Shown one piece after another: positions 24,801-39,800 of a DNA stretch of 64,000 nt. The DNA lies in NCBI GenBank assembly GCA_037043455.1, contig JAWPHD010008259.1, positions 53,438 to 117,437 on the forward strand, given 5' to 3'. A program made the translations under genes and the position numbers. Every line of letters starts with the position of its first letter. Position 1 is the first letter of the stretch. The DNA comes from Cyrtodaria siliqua (Eukaryota > Mollusca > Bivalvia > Adapedonta > Hiatellidae). Under the pieces are notes generated by a model that searched no databases, was not told the origin of the DNA, and saw only the letters and a program-made list of their open reading frames with translations.

Positions 24801-27800
24801 CAAACTTCAATATTTTCACTCATGCTTCGCTGAAATAAAATCTGTTTTATTCAATCTCGAAGTGATCAAACTTCAATATTTTCACTCATGCTTCGCTGAA
24901 ATAAAATCTGTTATTCACTCCAAAACAACAAATATCCTCTATTTATTCTTGTATTTGTTGTTTGTTTTAAACGTGTTTTTGGTTGACTGCGTTCTGCGAA
25001 TGCTTCATTATCCTGTTCAACATTTGCATCTACTTTCTGTTATATTGTGAAGTTCTGATGATTCATATGCTTACCAATATGACAAAGCTCGCAGGTCCAA
25101 CGAATGCCCAGAGCAGACCACTCTCAACTGACAACCAGCAGCTATATATATAAACGTTTGCGACAACAACTTTATTACGGCAATGTTAACGTTTCAGTAT
25201 TTCGTTACACATACTTTTATCATTTTAAATTTGATTTAGTCATACCTAGCTTCCAACACAAAATGCTTCTCGTGCACAGACTCAGCTAAACCGAGAACTC
25301 CATTCGTCATCAAATTTATTTATTCCTATGTAATTCAAAACATCCGCAACATGATGAAACATGATTTTGTATGACTTCAATATTTAAAATAATAGCGAAC
25401 TCATCAAGATGTGTCGAAATTGCAAATTTGCAAAACTGGTCTTCTACGTGTTCAATGTAAACCATTATTATAGGTAAACTACTGCAGGCCAATTAACAAA
25501 GCAATCATAGGAGTAGCCAGCGCATACAGATGAACTTGATGATCTTGAGGTAGTGCTTTGTTAAAATAAAACAAAATAGTCGACCGTCATATATAACCTG
25601 ACATGTGTTGAAAATGACGAAAACATCATACAAACAAATAAACAAACAAACCTTGTTAAATCTAACCTGATGTTAAAGTATTATGCCTGTTGTCATGAAC
25701 AATAAGTATTTTACTGTGTTTTCAGGACTGTTTCTTTGGATAGTATGAGCACAGAGTGTAGGTATAGATGCGGTTTTAACATTTGTTTATTTAAAAATAC
25801 GTATTGTGTAAATGAATGACGCGAAATGTTGAAAAACTGAATCGGTATTTTATTCCAGATATAGGACCGTTTGCGAGCCAAATGTGTGTAATTCACAGAA
25901 TTAAAGTGTATTTAAGCGAACGAATGTTGTGGAACTTGGGCCTGATCTCCAAAATAACTTATTTTGCATTGTGGTCAATGGGCTGAATTTCACCGGTCCA
26001 ACACCAAACACACAAAGAAAACTCCGATAATTCCTAGTGATATTGATTGTACACACATAATCCGGTTGTGTTCCCTAGTGGTAATGGTTTTAGCACACAT
26101 AGTCTGACAAGTGGGTATGTATATTATTGGAACTTATATACTATGTAGTTTTCAAAGAAACGATGTTTGTTTTTTGTTATGCTAGCATTCTTTCCACGTC
26201 TTGCACGTTTTCAGTTTAGGCTTTTTCGAATGATGGAGCGATCTCAAAGTTCAAGCAAAGGCAACGGTTGCTGTATACATTTATCCTACAGATTGGACAA
26301 GTTAATACTTTAGTTATTTTCTTTAATGTTGATAGTTTCATATTCCTTGAAATGTAGTTAACATTTGATATAAGAGGATTTGTACTCACAATTTGTCGTT
26401 TCCATATCCTTCTAACTGTGTCACTCCCAAAGAGATCCCTACAATCACCGCAGGTACAACTGCACAGAAAACATCATAATTACACAATTTATTTTAAAGT
26501 GTACGTACATATGAAAAAAATGCAATTTCCGAAACTCTAACATGAGTGACACTAATCCATGCACACATTTTAAATAATATAGTATAACATTGTGTTTTTA
26601 GTTCTTGATAGCGTTTTTGTGACGCATTTCTTAGTCATAATTAACCATTTCATTAACTATGACGTATATATACCTGTATGTTAAAAGTAATGGTCCCCCC
26701 AGATAAAGTACTTCGAGTTAACCTAACACTTGCCTAATGTCATTCATACACACTATTAACTAATTGAACAAATATCACATTCACTTACCGAACACCATGC
26801 ATAGAAACTGATTAATGTAAGTTTTTTTATGAAGCGGAAAGGCAACAGCAATGAACACGACCAATCCCTCTGCCAGCATGATGAAGAACACAGCCAGGTA
26901 GATGTAATGCAACAGGGCAGCTATAGATGTACAAAGAGCCTGAAAGTCATACATTAATTGGTGAATGGCGTGCACATGTACACAGAGTCTGTGGATCAAT
27001 CTGTACCTACATGGAATGCAATAGCAATATGTTCGTTGCGCCTAAAATTCACACACTGCACAGGATATGGATCAAACCAGCTTAAGATACCTGTTTTAAG
27101 AGACCACCGTATGAGTTCTCAATTGTATTGTTTTAAATTAAAATGCACCTGATTTAAGAGACCACCTGCTTTAAGAGACCAGTTTTGCTGTAACATTTAG
27201 TAGTCTTTATTCAGGTTTGACTGTATGTACTTAGTCTGAAAATTATACGTAACATAGTATATTGATTAAAACTCGGCAACAATATATGTACATGGTGCCT
27301 GACTATCTCATATTTTATGTTTAGTGTACCCTTACCGATTCATTCCCTTATTACACTGGCTTCTACCAAACCATTAAGTATATTATTGGTGACTTTCTAT
27401 GTATTTTTATGTTCATACAAACATGATCATGTCTGCGTTATACGTATACTAAACTCGGGAATTTTTGCAATATATTGTAGGTATAATATGCTGTTATTAA
27501 TCAAATGGTACATTAGACATTTCCTTTCGAAAAAAAGAGACTAAAACAACAAATAACACACCAGTATTTACCCCTTCAAAGTTCTGTTACTGACTACGCG
27601 TTTGGCTTAAGCAGGTGATCAAACTCAGGATATACCATTTTGCAATCTCTTTACATTAAACACAGTAATGAAATGTCTGAAACTTTCAAAACGGAACTTC
27701 AACATTTATGAATTTCGTGTTAAAACATGTACTGTGATTAAAAAGTATACAACAGCACAGTTGTCCTTTCTCGAACTAGCTGCAACCCTCTTTTTCAAAA

Positions 27801-30800
27801 CTTCTTGGGATTTCTTTGGAATATTAATTGAAATTAAGTGTGTATTGTATAAATTATATAGCGAAAATTCCCGAGTTGCGTTTCTTTCTTTCCTTTAGTA
27901 TATATCTGCCAGTTGGTTTGGGCATAGTCTTTCCAGGATTCCTGTTTCAAGAAATATAAAAAGATCGGACAGGGAAAGTAGTATTCAAGGAGGACAGTCA
28001 ACCACAAAACACAGAAACAAACACGCAAACAGACAAGCAGGACGGCAAAAGTAATAATAAATGCAAATGACATCACAAACACAAAAGGGTTGACAATAGG
28101 GCTACCGCCTTGAAACGGTCAGTGGCAAAGTAGGCCACTGGGGGTTTAAATCGATTCTAGGGTGCACCAAACCTCACACTTACCCTACTGTCATCCCATT
28201 AAAACAGTCAGTGTAAATAAAGAAATCCCCGCCATGATCTAATCTCTAACCAACAAGGCAGCATCAATAGGCAATATAAGTAAAACACAAATATGCTCGT
28301 GTAAATATAATACAAAACAAACAATAGCCTAGAAAGCCACAATGAAGGTACTCAATGACTTGGCAGAAGCCAGAGTAACACGAGAATAAACATTAAGGGC
28401 ACGACAAGAAAGATCATAGACAAACATCAAACGCCACCGTCCCAATGGGCTTTATGTAGGCGTCATCATAGGGTCCACAGCCTGTCCGGTCATCGTACAA
28501 TTAAAGAGGAAAGCATAGTGGCGAACTGTAAAAGGGTCCACCACCAAGCATGCAGTACGTCGCAAAATGATAGGGTTATAACCTCTTTTGATAAACTTTT
28601 TAACAATTTTAACAAAGATAGTATGAAAGTGATCATGACCAAGAATCTTACGAAGTTTATAAATCACATCACCATAGAAGTCAGGTTGTGATAGTCCTTG
28701 TCGCAGAAGAGTCCTTAAATTACTTTTATATTTAGAAAGAAGATCAGGGTTACGATAATAAAATTTTGCAAAGGTTTTACGAAGTTTATGGTAACGGTAA
28801 CCCTGATTGAGTAGCTTTTTAGTTATACAACGATTACGAATATTAAAGTCTTCAACTCGAGTATAACACTTCCGTTTATTAAGATGACATATAGAGTAAG
28901 GGTGATGTTTGGTCTAGATCTATTTTATGTTTGTGAGGTCTCCAACGTTACTTTCAAATACATATATTCCATATATTTTAAAGTACGTGTAGCACTTCCT
29001 GTTTGACATTGGAATCTACTTTCAGCTGTTTTTGTCTTTAAATTGTATCGTCTCTGTTTTCCTCTATTTTGTCCTAACAATGTAGGAACGAAAGTATATA
29101 CGATGGTAAGACGTCTATTAACCTCGCAATTTCTCCCATTTCCAGCCAAATTAGGTAAGATCTGTCACAATCTGTCTAACAGTACAGTTTTATTTTACTT
29201 TATAATTATATATACTATTTAACAGCAAAAACATGTTTTATGATGGAATCTAGATTTCTCATTCCAATTCAGTTTTACTCACGTTAGGAGTCAATCATCC
29301 AAAGAAAAAGAAAATTTGATAAAATTATCCACCATGAGTCAGTAAAGAGATCTCAGTACAGGAGTTAGAAGAGGCTCCACCATGTATACTCAGGCTGCAT
29401 TTTAAGAATTTCATTAAGTTATTCTGAGTACATTTACCTTGGGCGACGTTTGCGTTACTCCTGCGATGAATACAACATATCCAAGAAGTAACAACACACA
29501 CAATATCACGGTCAGCAAGTTTGTATCACTCTTCATGAATCTGTAATGAGACGGACGAATACAGATCATTATCATTGTTCATGAATCTGTAATGAGACGG
29601 GCGAATAAAGATCATTATCATTGTCCATGAATCTGCAATGAGACGGGCGAATACAGATCACTTACGAAACTATTTAAATGAAACTTATTTGTTATTCAAA
29701 ATTCCTTTTCAGAACGGGTACACGTGCCATTGGAACGGCATTTATGCTAAATAAACAATCAACTTTCGTGTGGCGTTGTATTATGTTTGTTAAAAGGAGA
29801 AAAAATGGTCATACAGAAACCAAAGCACCCAAACTCAATGACAGTAAGTCCGCAGTGTACCACAAACTCAATGACAGTAAGTCCGCAGTGTACCACAAAC
29901 TCAATGACAGTAAGTCCGCAAACTCAATGACAGTAAGTTCGCAGTGTACCACAAACTCAATGACAGTAAGTCCGCAGTGTACCACAAACTCAATGACAGT
30001 AAGTCCGCAGTGTACCACAAACGAAATGACAGTAAGTCTGCAGTGTACCACACACTCAATGACAGTAAGTCCGCAGTGTACCACAAACTCAATGACAGTA
30101 AGTCCGCAGTGTACCACAAACTCAATGACAGTAAGTCCGCAGTGTACCACATACTAATTCAAATGAGCAAGTTTATTAAACAGATAGTAACTGTCAGCAG
30201 GAACGGGCAGTAGGCAATACGGCTCAAAACACGTTTTAATGCAATGTTCATAAGTTAAATGTGTTTGTTTTGCGGTCAAGCGATTTCGTGCCCAGGATAG
30301 TAAAGACGCTGAGTCAAAATATTCTCGCCTCTCACCGCTGCGGGTTCGAGACACCGAGAAAGTGTCGATTCTTACGGATTGCGGGAGGTATACAGTAGTG
30401 GTTCTACCCAGGAAAAATGGGACGGTCTGCCTCTACCACAAAAAAAACATCAAAATTAAACCTTATACATATACTTATAACATGTTACACTATTTCTGGA
30501 AAGAACATTCCGAGAACTGTGCTGAAGAACCATGGTTTGGTGCGTATGATTTCGTTATTTTAAGATGCATAGCATTTAAAAAAGAATCATAATGAATAAG
30601 AGGAAATCAGTGGATTTTAAAACAATGCATAAACGTTACAGAATGTAGTAAAATGATTAAAACTGCTTACTTCCAGAACATTGCGTTTAGTACAAGCGTG
30701 ATAACAAGAAACAGCATCGACACACCACAACCTATATACGACAGCAGGATCAATATCTTCTCGGTTTCTGGAGGCTAAAATGAAACAAATAATAAACCAG

Positions 30801-33800
30801 ATTTTACATAAAACACAACAACACAAAAACATTTGAATGAAGATATATGCTGGTTCATGCGCACTGCACCTTCACTCATTTCTGTCTACCATTTGTGTGA
30901 AGTTCTATACCAGTCCCATTAGTAGTTTTTAAGTTATGCTCTGGACAAGAATTACAAGTATAACATTACAAAGGGCAACTAGAACGAATTCTACGGCGCG
31001 GCCGTCGTAAAATACCCACGTTTTATTCACACAGGTCACTTTCCCTCCGCCCACCCCCACCCTACACCCACCCACACTCAGCCCGGCAGTATATACAATG
31101 TAATCCCTTCATCATAATGTTCATTTGAGAAATATTTTTTAAAGAAATGGACCCCTTGTTACCCTCCACCCACCATCCACCTCCTCCAACCCGAACCCCA
31201 GGGAAGACGTCCGAGTTTTAAATAATAAATCATTTGACATGCTGTGTATCTCTTTATTAGATGACTATTATATCAATTAATGTGCAAAAGTATGAAAGAA
31301 TGACACCGTAATTGCATTATTAGTGTATTTGATGCCCCTTCCTCCATGCCCAACTATAACATAGGAGGAAACAAATGTATACAGTGTAATACCATCATCA
31401 TGTTTCATTTGAGACAAAATTATAATTTTTAAAAAGAATAATCAAAATACACCCCCCCCCCCCCCCCCAACACACACACAACCCCTCCCCCCACTGGGCC
31501 CCCGGGCACCCGGTTCTAGTTCGATATAATACAAATAATAAAATCATTTAATATGTTAATTATCTTTTATAGAAGTTTACATACAGCAAGTTATGTGCAA
31601 GAATATGGAAACATGACAGTGAAATAGATTTAGTGTATTTGACCTTTTGACCCCCATGAGGGACCCTGAGTGCAGAGCCATCATCATAATATTTCATCTG
31701 AGACATAATTACAAAAAATTATATGAAAAAAACAACAACAACCCCAAATCCCGCCCGCCCCACCCACCCTGGGCCCCAGGGCAGACGTTCGAGTTTGCGA
31801 AATATAAAAATCGTTTGATATGTTGTTTATCTTTTATAGACGATTACATATACCAAGTTATGTGCAAAAATATGAAAATTGAATTTTTAGTTTATTTGAC
31901 CCTTTGACCCCCACTGAGGGCCCCTGGTCTCAGAGCCAAAAATAATAGTGCTCTTGCACGCCGTCATCATATGTTGATGTCATACCCTAAGTTTGGTTGA
32001 ATTCCGGTAATTACCATAGGCCGCTGGATATAAGGTATGAAATAAAGATACAAATATTGCTATATCCACCGCCATATGCTTGCCATCTTCGTGATGGTTA
32101 AAATTTTGTACTGTTGATTTTATCAATATTGAGTTCTGCTCAACCCGAGGCTAGAGGGCGTGAGCGGTAGCTGGTATATTTCACTACCGCTCATGAACAG
32201 TCTCACTCAAACCGTGACTGCAATATTTCGTATGTGTCGTGCTCGGCCGTTTCCAAAGGTCCATCATCATACTCTTTTTTAGGAGGAGATGCGGTAACGG
32301 ATAGACGGATAGATGGACAAACGGAGGCGATTTTAATATACCCTGTTTTTTTTCTTCAAAAACGTGGGTAATATAACTCTAATTTGAATGAATATAGAGT
32401 TTCTATTTTCCTGTATATTTGTGTGATGTTTCATTCTAGTCCCATTAACTGTTTTAAACTCACGAAAATACGATAAAGAATCCGGGCGGAAGGATCTCGA
32501 TATTAAAATAATCGTAACATGGTCACTTTGATCGATACAAACTTAAATACACCTTCCACACCCTTTGTAGAAGAACACATTTTACACTATGTCTGTATAA
32601 ACAGAAACAAAATACATTACTTTCAAACCAGTTACCCTCCGCAATAGTAACTGTACATAACAATACCCGTATATTGTATTATATATTTATCATTTATCAA
32701 TGAAAAGCTCAAAAATGAATATACTTACTGGATGTGCAGGGCTAATGAGAAGAGCAAAGTTTGTTAAATGATTGCACTCGCATAAAGTTAGTGTTTGGTT
32801 TGAGAAGGTTTTCACGCAGCCATCAGTAGACCATGCGCCAGTACCATTTCTGAAAAGGAACTATGTATGTTATACTCGAAGAAGAAAACTAACACGTTTC
32901 TAACATTTTTAGTGGTATTCATCGGTCATAATTTCTCAGTGTGTTTTCTTTGGTCATATTTTCTCAGTGTGTGTTCATCCATATAATTTTTCAGTGTCTG
33001 TTCATCAGTCAAAATTTCTAAGTGTGAGTTCATCGCTCATAATGTCTCATTCTCTGTTCATCAGTCAGACTTTCTTAGTCTGTGTTCATGGGTTATAATT
33101 GCAGATTTATTTAACAAAGATTCAACACAAACTGGTGACCTGTATATGCATCTACTTATTTGAAATACATGTATGTGTGCTATCATAAACGGTCAGGCAT
33201 GTTTGATTATTCTCTTAGGATTGTCCATCTTAACATGTTTACTGTAGTCTTATGTCGCTGTGGATGTAACACAAGACGATGGCAAGTAATACATATACTT
33301 GAAACAAATCTTCTACTTGTTACATTCCCAGGTTTTGACACGAAATGATCTTCATATGTTTAGGTAAGGTTTACTGTAAGAAAAATAACATTTATCACTA
33401 TAATTATACTCGTAACCCTGGGGCAGTATACTTACAATGCTTTGCTGTTCCAGTATGCAAGGGCGGTATACTTACAATGCTTTGCTGTCCCAGAATGCAA
33501 GGGCGGTATACGTACAATGCTTTGCTGATCCCGAATGCAAGGGCGGTATACGTACAATGCTTTGCTGTTCCAGTATGGAAGGGCTGTATACTTACAATGC
33601 TTTGCTGTCCCAGAATACAAGGACGGTATACGTACAATGTTTAGCTGTTCCAGTATGCAAGTGTTGTATACTTACAATGCTTTGCTGTTCCAGCAGTATG
33701 CAAGAGCTGTATTATTAAAATACTTTGCTGTTGCAGTATGCAAGGGCGGTATACTTACAATTAGTTGCTGTTCCAGAATGCAAGGCGGTATACTTACAAT

Positions 33801-36800
33801 ACTTTGCTGTTCCAGTAGTATGCAAGAGCTGTATAATTACACTGCTTTGCTGTTCCAGTATGTAAGGGCGGCATACTTAAAATGCTTTGCTGTTCCAGTA
33901 TGTAAAGGCGGTATACTTACAATGCTTTGCTGTTCTAGTATGCAAGGGCAGTATACTTACAATGCTTTGCTGTTCCAGTATGTAAGGGCGGTATACTTAC
34001 AATGCTTTACTGTTCCAGTATGCAAGGGATGTATACTTACAATGCTTTGCTGTTCCAGTATGCAAGGGCAGTATACTTACAATGCTTTGCTGTTCCAGTA
34101 TGCAAGGGCTGTATACTTACAATGCTTTGCTGTTCCAGTATGCAAGGGCTGTATAATTACCATGTTTTGCTGTTTCAGTAGTATGTAAGGGCGGTATACT
34201 TACAATGCTTTGCTGTTCCAGTATGCAAGGGCTGTATACTTACAACGCTTCGTTGTTCCAGAATGCAAGTGCGGTATACTTACCATGTTTTGCTGTTTCA
34301 GTAGTATGTAAGGGCGGTATACTTACAATGCCTGGCTGTTCCAGAATGCAAGGGCGGTATACTTACACTCATTTGAATTTCCAGAATGCAATTGCGGTAT
34401 ACTTACAATGCTTTGCTGTCCCAGAATGCACAATTTTGAGCGTAAGCCTGCGTTGTCAAAGTTTCCTGAATACAAAAATGGGGCAATAACTCCATTGGGT
34501 TGATATTTATAAATAAGTTCATAAATGAAATTACCAACATTTAGTTGGAGGTGATTGCGTAGTGTAATACATTTAACTGGTAAATAAATATAATTCTAAA
34601 TATGCTTTTAAAAAACAACCATTTTTAAAATAAACATTCTTTTCGACTCCAAACTGAGAAATAATGCATAGGTTAACTTTCTTTTAATATTGTCTGTAAA
34701 TCAATAATCGATCGCACAATATATGTTTATGCGATGGCAACAACACTATTAAATGTTATTAAATTTCGAAATATTTGGATACGTACGTTAAACACATGAA
34801 ATTTTATTTTTAGAGATGGCGTTAATATCTTTGGTGTCTCCGGGAAGAGTTGCAACGAGATGACCTGTGAATTGATATAGTTTGTCGTCTCTGTGTCGCC
34901 TTTGCTCACGTATTTACTGTCGCTGTAAACATTAACAAAAGATATGCATACACTTTCTTTAAATGATTATAACTATTTAAATTATGAAATAACTTTAAAT
35001 GGTAACGTAAAATCGCGTTCATTTTAGAAATAGTGATCTTTTTAAGAGATTTAAAACATAATCTTATTGCTATAGGAAGTAAAACCTTTTTAAGTGAATG
35101 AATGAATGAATGGTGTTTTAGGGCACGTCGACAAATAAATAGGTAATATTGTGCGCAAAAACTGATGAAAGATGAAGAAATGAAGTAGTAATTAAAAATT
35201 AATGTAAATATACAAAGATAAAACTATTTACAAATAAGGGTGATATGGTAGTAATATAAAATATATATGCAAATCAACAAATGCCCGTCAACGGGTATAT
35301 CAATAAGTAAATATACATAAGAACATATTATAATGATTTGTATAGTCTGATTTCTTTTAGGAAATCCAAACCAAGACTAAAATCTATAGTTTCAAATAAC
35401 TCTTTCATGGTATTAACATTGAAGTACCTTTGACGCATAGGGTCAAAGTCTACTGATTCCATCAAGATGTGTTTGACCGTTAACGTCCTTTTAAGTGAAA
35501 CGATCATCGAAACGACGTCCACATTAAATGTACATGCGAAATAAATCCGAGAACTGGTGTGACAATATCTTCAACACGTTTTACATACTTTGTTTCTAAC
35601 CGTTGTGGAATAGCTTTCGAGAGATCTTTGTATAGTAATCCTGCAAACGACTTAGAACTAGTAACGACCTTCACATCTGAAAGGGAATTTATAGTAACTA
35701 ATGTATATACTTTACATTATCTGCATAAATCCATCTAATTTGGATTCAAACTATTTTTACTAACACTATACGGGTAATGATTATACTCGTTTATGTATAA
35801 ATGAACAGTTTCTTGATAACTAACATACGTGCTGTGTAACGTGCTCCAGACACTACTGTAATAACAGCTGTATTTTATCCATTTTCCAGAAAACAAATTT
35901 CTCCAGGTAACCATATTAATTTGTTTTATGTAATATAATAATAGTAACAGAATAAATGGATAGTTCAGTGAACGTATGTCAACCCAATAAATCCAACACC
36001 GAAAGTTGTTTCAGAAATTTCACAGACCTTTTCTACTTTTTCTAATTGACTTACCGCGTTTCGTTTGTTTAACTGGTGTTTTACGTATTTCTTAGCAATT
36101 TCTTGAGTAAAACCAGTACAGTATACCTTCCTTCATGACTAGTCGAACTCCCGCTTGCTTACCGCGTTTCAGTCGTGGCATAGAGCGTGAAGATTCAGCA
36201 TTTTCTACTTACTGCGTTTCAGTTCTACAGTGTTAAAGCTCAATCAAACTTATAGTTTCAGCATATTCTACGGAAGTTTTTACTTCCAAGATTTCAGCTG
36301 GGCAGTCAGGCGCGTAGCGTGCCATACTCATTTACTCACGTGAGTAAACTTTCCAAACGAACGCTCGAAAATTAAACACATAAAAACTCGAAAAACGTAA
36401 TAAAAAGGTGAGCCTAAGTGGGGAACAAGTAACATGCTGAGTCTGAAATGTTAAGGAATAATGGTATTTTCGACAGGATTTAAATCTTTCATCCTGACCC
36501 TAAAATGTACCAGAAGTCACGTACGAGCGTTTATTTTTTAAAAAAATTCCGGACCCCCACCCGCACCTACCCCCGTGACAAATTCATATTTTGGTCACGC
36601 TACGCCCCTGGCAGTCCGAAACTTAATCATGTGTTTGGTGTTAGACTTTTCAACAACTAACATACTCTATTTAACGGCGCTCACTAATGTGATTTACATA
36701 TTCAAAAGAAGAGCACAGGACAAATACTACTGTCTACGAAAGAAACACATATAGGAACTAATTCTTCTAACATGTGTATATGTTTTCTAGTAGATATATA

Positions 36801-39800
36801 ATTACCTTTCAGTGCATCTATTTTTAAAAAGAGTGAAGACGTCGATGTATTTTGCCATGTAAAACCTCCCGGTGGAAACTCTATGTCTGACTCGTTCTTG
36901 ACAACCCCAAACTGAAGTGCTACAATAAAGTGATCATACAGGTTATATGAGCTGAGTTGTCATGGTAACGTATTTGTTTTCAAAGGAATATGGGCCACAC
37001 ACACATATCTGAGAATACCATTAATGCATTCGATTAACATTTTAAATTAATAACAGCTTTTTAGTGCAAAACCATCTGAGAGAAATGATTATATTTTCTG
37101 TTAGTGCAATTTCTCGAAATTAGCTATGTCTTATCATACGATGATTGGCGTCGATGTGCTGCTAGTCCGAATGTATCGTTTAGCGAGTAAGCCTGGAAAG
37201 CACATTACGGGACGCACTACAGCAGTTTGTTATGTCACTTTCGGTGCGTACTTCATTACAACTTCGCGACTTACTATGGTGATGTCAAAACTTCGGGACG
37301 TATTGTAATGTTCAAATTTCGGAATGAAATGCATCATATTTTTGTAATACCCATATTTTCGGATGTACACAATACAAATATTAATGTACATACTTCGGAA
37401 CGTACTACATAAATGTTGGTAATGTCCACACATTCGGACCGGACGTAAAAACACACGTTTTGTAATTTCCATACTTCGTGACGTACTATATAACTAGTGC
37501 TAATATCCGCATTTCTGGTGACAACATAACACTCGGAAATGTCCACACTTCTGACGTACACTATGACAATGGTCCGTGTACACACTTCTGGACGTAAAAC
37601 ATAACAATCTGAAATGTCCACACTTCTGACGTACACAATAACAAAGGTCCGTGTACACACTTCTGGACGTAAAACAAACACTCGGAAATGTCCACACGTC
37701 TGACGTACACAGTAACAATGGTCCGTATACACACTTCTGGACGTAAAACATAACAATTGGAAATGTCCAAACTTCTGACGTACAATATAACAATGGTTCG
37801 TGTACAAACTTCTGGACGTAAAACATAACAATTGGAAATGTCCACACTTCTGACGTACACAATAACAATGGTCCGTGTACACACTTCTGGACGTAAAACA
37901 TAACAATTGGAAATGTTCACACTTCTGCGTACACAATAACAATGGTTCGTGTACATACTTCTGGACGTAAAACATAACAATTGGAAATGTTCACACTTCT
38001 GACTTACACAATAACAATGGTCCGTGTACACACTTCTGGACGTAAAACATAACAATTGGAAATGTCCATACTCCTGACGTACACAATAACAATGGTCCGT
38101 GTACACACTTCTGGACGTAAAACATAACAATTGGAAATGTCCACACTTCTGACGTACACAATAACAATGGTCCGTGTACACACTTCTGGACGTAAAACAT
38201 AACAATTGGAAATGTCCACACTTCTGACGTACACAATAACAATGGTTCGTGTACACACGTCTGGACGTAAAACATAACAATTGGAAATGTCCAAACTTCT
38301 GACGCACAATATAACAAATGTCCGTGTACACACTTCTGGACGTAAAACATAACAATTGGAAATGTTCTCACTTCTGACGTACACAATGACAATGGTCCGT
38401 GTACACACTTCTGGAGGTAAAACATAACAATTGGAAATGTCCACACTTCTGACGTACAATATAACAATGGTCCGTGTACACACTTCTGGATAAAAACATA
38501 ATACTTGGAAATGTCCACACTTCTGACGTACACAGTAACAATGGTTCGTGTACGCACTTCTGGACGTAACACGTGTCCACACTTCTCATGGACACAATAT
38601 AACAATGGTTCGTGTACACACTTCTGGACGTAAAACATAACAATTGTAATGTCCATACTTCTGTACGTACACAATAATACTTTGTTATACCCACACCTTC
38701 GTTCCGTATTACATACTTGTTGGTAATGTCCAAACGTCGGGACGTACTACATAACAATTGAGAATATCCACGCTTTGGTGGAAATCAAACATTACAACTT
38801 GAATATTCCACACTTTTGGACGTTTAACATTTGAATGGGTAATGTAGGTCTCACTAAACATTTATCTCCCTTGCAAGCAATGGTAGGGACATTCATGTGC
38901 TTAAACAACCAGAACCGTTTCTTAAAATGTGCAAATATTTTCTCTTTTTTTCCAGGTAACATGAATGGGACAAATTCATACACAGTGTAAGTTATGTTGC
39001 CAGATGAATTTTACACATACACCGTGTAAGGTATATTATCAGACGAATTGTTACGCATACACCCTGTAAGTTGTGTTGCCAGACGAATTGCTACACATAC
39101 ACCGTGTGTTATGTTGACAGATGAATTGGTACGCATACACCGTGTAAGTTATGTTGCCAGGCAAATTATTACGCATATACCGTGTAAGTTATGTTGCCAG
39201 ACGAATTGCTACACATACACCGTGTAGGTTATGTTGTAGACGAATTGTTACACATACACCTTGTAAGTTATGTTGCTAGGCAACTTGTTACGCATATACC
39301 GTGTACGTTATGTTGCTAGACGAATTGCTACACATACACCGTGTAAGTTATGTTGCTAGACGAAATGTTACACATACACCGTGTAAGTTATGTCATACAC
39401 CGTGTAAGTTATGTTGCCAGACGAATTGCTACGCATACACCGTGTAAGTTATGTTGACACAGGAACTGGTAAGCATACATCGTGTAAGTTATGTTGCCAG
39501 GCGAATTGTTACGCATATATCGTGTAAGTTATGTTGCCAGACGAATTGCTACACATAACACCGTGTAAGTTATGTTGCTAGACTGATTGCGATTGAAGAT
39601 AATTTAGAAATGCTTTCTTCTGAGAAGTCTATACGAATGTATGTTCTGCCAATGGTCTCACCAAAACTACAAATACAGAGCATAGGTCCACTGCAATTTG
39701 AATTTTTACATTTTATAGAAAAAACAAATTGATACAAACCTAAATTCGGCTTTGAGATCAAACCCAAATCTGTTTCATTTGCACTTAATAAAGAAACAAA

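Noticed and set aside
25486..25565. Minus-strand hydrophobic stretch considered as the TM5 exon
   Set aside because: The readings with TM-like hydrophobicity are in the wrong phase for the TM4 and TM6 exons and lack the usual W and N.
29809..30213. ORFs on both strands at 29.8-30.2 kb
   Set aside because: Products of the 33-bp minisatellite; several frames are open equally.
33345..34489. Overlapping Cys-rich ORFs (up to 217 aa)
   Set aside because: They are translations of the 40-bp minisatellite in rotating frames, inside an intron of the receptor.
37334..38757. Four overlapping minus-strand ORFs (up to 264 aa) rich in Cys and His
   Set aside because: Unit length 75 is divisible by three, so all frames stay open. 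Different frames give equally long ORFs, and there is no signal peptide or domain.
38985..39585. Possible CRISPR-like array
   Set aside because: The repeats are contiguous 40-bp units without unique spacers, in a eukaryotic intron; ordinary minisatellite.
39570..39739. Extension of the GAIN exon ORF to 39570
   Set aside because: A good donor at 39739-39738 gives the phase required by the next exon; the rest is intron read-through.
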